Positions 60,531-64,000 of a DNA stretch of 64,000 bases are shown piece after piece; the stretch's first letter is position 1, and each line of letters starts with the position of its first letter. The notes beneath the pieces are model-generated. The model saw nothing but the letters and a program-made list of their open reading frames with translations. It ran no database searches and was not told the DNA's origin. The stretch spans positions 3,906,001 to 3,970,000 of the forward strand of contig NZ_CP012677.1 of NCBI RefSeq assembly GCF_001294625.1. Reading direction: 5' to 3'. The position numbers and the translations under genes are program-made. Origin of the DNA: Arthrobacter alpinus (GTDB taxonomy: Bacteria > Actinomycetota > Actinomycetes > Actinomycetales > Micrococcaceae).

Positions 60531-62702
60531 ATGACCAATCCCAAAGAGAACATTCCGGGCGCACCGTCGGTCCAGACGCCCAAGTTGGAGGAGCCAACGG
60601 AGCCCCGTAAGCCGGTGCCGCCAAAGCCTGACCAGCACGGTCCGGAGCTTGTTTCACCTACTGGCACACCGACTGGAGAACCTGAGGGTTCACGAGCCCA
60701 GGCCGGAGATTACCTCACCACGGCGCAAGGCGGTCGGCTGGCGGATACGAATCATTCGCTCAAGGCTGGAAGGCGTGGGCCGACGCTTTTGCAGGACCAT
60801 CATCTGCGGGAAAAGATCACCCACTTCGACCATGAACGGATCCCCGAGCGTGTGGTGCACGCACGCGGAGCTGGCGCCCACGGTGTCTTTGAGTCGTACG
60901 GTACCGGGACAGGATTGAGCAAAGCGGGTTTTCTCGCTGCCGGGGTGGAGACTCCGGTGTTCGTCAGGTTCTCCACCGTCGTAGGCTCCCGTGGTTCAGC
61001 TGATGCGGTCAGGGACACCCGGGGCTTCGCGGTGAAGTTCTACACCGATGAGGGCACCTTTGACTTGGTCGGCAACAACATCCCCGTCTTCTTCATCCAG
61101 GATGCGATCAAGTTCCCGGATGTCGTCCACGCTGCCAAACCCCACCCGGATCGGGAGATCCCGCAGGCACAAAGCGCCCACGATACTTTTTGGGACTTCG
61201 TGTCCCTGCACACTGAAGCCCAGGCCCACACGATATGGTTCATGGCCGATAGGGGCATTCCCCGCTCATTTCGGATGATGGAGGGTTTCGGTGTCCACAC
61301 TTTCCGTCTGATCAACGAAGAGGGAAAGTCCACCCTGGTGAAGTTCCACTGGAAGCCTGCACAGGGGGTCCATTCCTTGGTATGGGAGGAAGCCCAGATC
61401 GTCAATGGCATGGATCCTGACTTTCACCGCCGGGATCTGGCCGATGCCATCGAATCAGGAAACTATCCGTCGTGGGAACTGGGAGTCCAAGTGTTCCCGG
61501 ACACCGATGACGAGATGTTTGAAGGAATCGACCTGCTTGACCCCACCAAGTTCGTACCGGAGGAACTTGCACCGGTGCAGATGCTGGGTCGGATGACGCT
61601 AAACGCCAATCCGAAGAATTATTTCGCCGAAGTAGAGCAAGTTGCCTTCCATCCGGGCCACTTGGTGCCTGGAATCGACGTCACGAACGATCCGTTGTTG
61701 CAAGGCCGGTTGTTTTCCTACCTCGACACACAAATCAGCCGCTTGGGTGGACCAAATTTCGGCCAACTTCCCATCAATCGGCCCCATGCACCCGTCAATG
61801 ACATGCTGCGTGACGGTATGCACCAGAGCGCTGATTACATCGGGGTGGCCCCCTACAAGCCTAATTCGCTCGACGGCGGCTGCCCCTTCCATGCCGGAGC
61901 AGACGCCGGGGCGTTCATTGACTTTCCCCAGCCAGTTGAAAGTGCGGCCAAGGTTCGAGCTAATCCTGCCTCTTTTAGTGACCATTACTCCCAAGCGACC
62001 TTGTTCTACCGCAGTCTCTCTGCCACCGAGCAGGCCCACGTCGTGGAGGCCTACACTTTTGAACTTGGCAAATGCTACGAACAGGTCATTCGGGAACGGC
62101 AGTTGGCGGCACTGGCCAACATCGACGCGGGCTTGTGCAGCGAAGTCGCAACAGGTCTGGGCCTTTCGGCGCCCGAACCCGAACAGGAACCCACCTCGGA
62201 GGCTACCAGTCCCGCCGTATCCCAAATCGGCGGTACGTGGCCGGTGGCCGGTCGTGTCATCGGAATCGTCACGGACGCCGGTAGCGACCCTCAACGGGTG
62301 CTCGAGGCCCGGGATGCGATAGCTGCAGCCGGGATGCTCGCACTCTTGGTGGCACCTGTGGGTGGGACCCTGCAAGGAACCAGCGAACCCGTCCAAAGGA
62401 CGTACGCCTCAGCACGATCGGTCGAGTTCGACGCTCTGCTCCTTGCTACATCCGCCGGCGCTGGATCAGAAACAGGACAGCACATCCCCATCGACGAGCG
62501 CGTGAAGGTGATGGTCGCGGAGGCTTTCCGCCATGCCAAGGCCATCGGCGGGTGGGGCAGCACTCAGGATGTCCTCAAGGCTGCTGGCGTGGACGTGGAT
62601 GCCGAAGGCATTGTCCAGGGCAACCCGGATGAAGTCGTCCCCGCCCTCGCCACCCTCTTGGAACGACATCGCATTTGGCAACGCTTCGCGACCCAAGCCT
62701 GA
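60531..62702 (+). CDS. katE: Large-subunit catalase (HPII/KatE type)
   Basis: 723 residues from an ATG with GGAGG upstream. The distal haem His lies in VVHARGAGAHG, Asn in FDLVGNNIPVFF, and the proximal Tyr in FSYLDTQISRLG. The extra C-terminal flavodoxin-like domain (VIGIVTDAGSDPQRVLEARD and on) is the mark of large-subunit catalases of about 700-750 residues. It breaks down hydrogen peroxide in the cytoplasm. A hairpin follows the stop. Confidence 0.95.
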   Translation: MTNPKENIPGAPSVQTPKLEEPTEPRKPVPPKPDQHGPELVSPTGTPTGEPEGSRAQAGDYLTTAQGGRLADTNHSLKAGRRGPTLLQDHHLREKITHFDHERIPERVVHARGAGAHGVFESYGTGTGLSKAGFLAAGVETPVFVRFSTVVGSRGSADAVRDTRGFAVKFYTDEGTFDLVGNNIPVFFIQDAIKFPDVVHAAKPHPDREIPQAQSAHDTFWDFVSLHTEAQAHTIWFMADRGIPRSFRMMEGFGVHTFRLINEEGKSTLVKFHWKPAQGVHSLVWEEAQIVNGMDPDFHRRDLADAIESGNYPSWELGVQVFPDTDDEMFEGIDLLDPTKFVPEELAPVQMLGRMTLNANPKNYFAEVEQVAFHPGHLVPGIDVTNDPLLQGRLFSYLDTQISRLGGPNFGQLPINRPHAPVNDMLRDGMHQSADYIGVAPYKPNSLDGGCPFHAGADAGAFIDFPQPVESAAKVRANPASFSDHYSQATLFYRSLSATEQAHVVEAYTFELGKCYEQVIRERQLAALANIDAGLCSEVATGLGLSAPEPEQEPTSEATSPAVSQIGGTWPVAGRVIGIVTDAGSDPQRVLEARDAIAAAGMLALLVAPVGGTLQGTSEPVQRTYASARSVEFDALLLATSAGAGSETGQHIPIDERVKVMVAEAFRHAKAIGGWGSTQDVLKAAGVDVDAEGIVQGNPDEVVPALATLLERHRIWQRFATQA

Positions 62703-62712
62703 CCGCAGCCTT

Positions 62713-62745
62713 GCCAGGGGTCGGGCCGTCAACCCAACCCCTGGC
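62713..62745 (+). terminator. Hairpin after katE
   Basis: GCCAGGGGT (62713-62721) and ACCCCTGGC (62737-62745) pair 11 bp after the stop. No T-run follows. Confidence 0.5.
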
Positions 62746-62992
62746 AGGCGCTGTGTCTTAAGGCGTCAGTGGGGCCCGGCGGGTGCGTCGGGACCTAAAA
62801 TCCATCACCGCCCTCGTTCCCAAGCGCCCGGACTGTGCTCGGACAGGGCACCGTTCTCGACTCCCACGGTTCGGGACTGCCATGGCCGGGACCTTGTCCG
62901 AAGTGTCTGGGCCGTGGCCTGGTTGTTCTGCTTGGCTGGGAAGCTGTTTGCCTGCTGGCGTGCCCGCCACGGCTTTATGCAATGTGACTGGT

Positions 62993-63736
62993 TCAGCTCA
63001 CTGGGGATGATGGCGCCGTGGGGTCAGCGTATTGGCCGGTCCTGTCCAATGTAGACAAAAAACCGGCGAACCCCCCTTCGATGCGGCTTTGCAAGCGGGC
63101 GGAGGTGCCAACGCGGCATGTGTCGGTGGCGAGGACGTGGAAGCCGCCCGCACGGGCTTGTGCCACCAAGGCGCGGTCTTCACCCACGGCAAGGTCTGGG
63201 AAACCACCGAGCTTGGTGAACACGTCGGCCCGTAGGCCCAGGTTGGCTCCATGGATGTGGGGGTGTCCTTCACCGAGTTGGTGGCAATTGCGCCACTGTG
63301 CCAGGCGTGTGCCTGATAGTTCACCGGGCATGGGTTCGACCGTGCCGAGGAGCATCTGGGCACCGCTGGTGGCAAAGGCATGGTGGCATGTGAGCCAGTC
63401 CTCGGGGACGGCGCTGTCAGCATCGGTGTTCGCTATCCACAGCCTGCTAGGTTCCACACTGGCCATGGCCATCGCAGCGGCGATCCCGGCATTACGAGCA
63501 CCGCCCACCCGCCCAGTGTTGGTGCTCATGACGTGCACTTGCGGGTCTCTGTTCAGTATTTGTGCGGAATGATCGCTTGTGCTGTCCAGAACGAACGTGA
63601 GGGTGGTGCGCACGTCCGGCACTGCTTCGGCTAGTCGTGCCATGGCGTCATGGAGGGCCCCAAGTGCCCGGGGCAACAGTTGGGCCTCGTTTCTGGAGGG
63701 TACGACGACGGCGATCTCGCCAATGACGGGGCTCAC
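62993..63736 (-). CDS. Family 2 glycosyltransferase
   Basis: 247 residues from a GTG that overlaps the upstream gene by 4 bp (GTGA). The GT-A fold shows VVVPSRNEAQLLPRAL, NTGRVGGARNAGI, IANTDADSAVP (DxD-type metal site) and NLGLRADVFTKLGGF with GEDRAL. It transfers a sugar from a nucleotide donor. The neighbour is a probable SAM methyltransferase, so both may modify one envelope or secondary metabolite. Confidence 0.88.
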   Translation of the reverse strand: MSPVIGEIAVVVPSRNEAQLLPRALGALHDAMARLAEAVPDVRTTLTFVLDSTSDHSAQILNRDPQVHVMSTNTGRVGGARNAGIAAAMAMASVEPSRLWIANTDADSAVPEDWLTCHHAFATSGAQMLLGTVEPMPGELSGTRLAQWRNCHQLGEGHPHIHGANLGLRADVFTKLGGFPDLAVGEDRALVAQARAGGFHVLATDTCRVGTSARLQSRIEGGFAGFLSTLDRTGQYADPTAPSSPVS

Positions 63737-64000
63737 GGGGCGTCCCGGAAGCAAAACATCTCGAGTAGGAAGTCTTCTTCGGTGTAGGCGGCCAACAGCT
63801 TCAGCCGGGCATCGTTGCGGAGGATTCTGTGGACGTCGTCGCCCCCTAGAGGCCATCCGGCTATGGGATGGCGCCAGTGGCAGGCCGCGACACAGGTGTC
63901 GGGCAATGCGGAAGCAGCCATCTTTCCAACAACCTCTGAGAGTTCTTCTGCGGTGAAGTAGTAACCGGTTTCAGAGAGGACGAATAGATCGAAGCGCCCA
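63733..64000 (-). CDS. C-terminal part of a probable SAM-dependent methyltransferase (partial)
   Basis: The frame enters from the window edge as GRFDLFVLSETGYYFTAEEL, the strand-4 motif region of NodS-like methyltransferases, and ends FCFRDAP with TGA at 63733. The N-terminal SAM-binding GxG is outside the window. It is coupled to the glycosyltransferase. Confidence 0.65.
   Translation of the reverse strand, partial: GRFDLFVLSETGYYFTAEELSEVVGKMAASALPDTCVAACHWRHPIAGWPLGGDDVHRILRNDARLKLLAAYTEEDFLLEMFCFRDAP

Noticed and set aside
1..64000. CRISPR arrays, rRNA genes and complete tRNAs
   Set aside because: No regularly spaced repeats, no rRNA stretches and no cloverleaf beyond the 3' fragment at 5200 were seen by eye.

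Overview
The window looks like DNA from a high-GC actinobacterium of the Micrococcaceae (Arthrobacter-type). This rests on codon use, frequent GTG/TTG starts, short ATGA/TGATG overlaps, DUF1775, DUF4235, DUF892 and DUF3761 proteins, Ku/LigD, and plasmid genes of the kfrA and parB-like kinds. No rRNA, complete tRNA or CRISPR array was seen. The DNA is a mosaic of backbone genes and mobile or plasmid-derived segments, so I cannot say whether it is a chromosome with islands or a large plasmid.

Layout. 1-5.0 kb: a minus-strand copper/envelope group (DUF1775 protein, a His/Met-rich membrane protein, the start of another exported protein), an OmpR-type two-component system and an Excalibur-domain membrane protein. 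5.2-12.3 kb: an integrative mobilizable element. It has a tRNA 3' fragment as attachment site, a tyrosine integrase, a small excisionase behind a hairpin that looks both like a terminator and like an RBS mask, a D5-type primase-helicase, an oriT-like dyad region, a MobC-like protein and an HxHxxxN relaxase. 12.3-16.8 kb: a non-coding segment with a nested palindrome, then a metallophosphoesterase, a DUF3761 lipoprotein and a tiny zinc-site protein. 16.8-25.1 kb: a toxin island with RelBE, Fic, a ParD-like/zeta pair, a second Fic, small unknown genes, a replication-like winged-helix protein, and a VbhA/VbhT-type Fic pair. Four of these loci carry a palindrome at the promoter position. 25.4-33.7 kb: a secreted Pro/Gly-rich protein, relics of a methylase, an integrase and an antitoxin, then an SOS-type module (umuD, umuC, SRAP), a trypsin-like protease, a second umuC tail, a truncated NrdH-type redoxin and membrane proteins.

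33.9-38.1 kb is a Tn554-type tnpA-tnpB-tnpC transposon. It abuts a plasmid-like operon (38.2-39.5 kb) and a kfrA gene behind a perfect 39-bp palindrome. 40-45 kb holds a helicase 5' relic, a possible small hydrophobic toxin with leader terminators, an Abi-like protein, a lipoprotein and a serine resolvase.

45.5-62.7 kb is a stress-survival region: a ferritin-like DUF892 protein, LigD and Ku for end joining, a zinc alcohol dehydrogenase, a flavin-type stress protein, an FUSC transporter, DUF4235, a DUF2231-Rieske fusion, a HAD phosphatase, acidic disordered proteins and a large-subunit catalase. It is heavily damaged. ligD has two in-frame TAG codons, ku has a frameshift in an A7 run, the HAD gene has an in-frame TAG, and a small gene at 59.1 kb appears frameshifted. 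The right end (63-64 kb) holds a glycosyltransferase overlapped by the end of a probable SAM methyltransferase.
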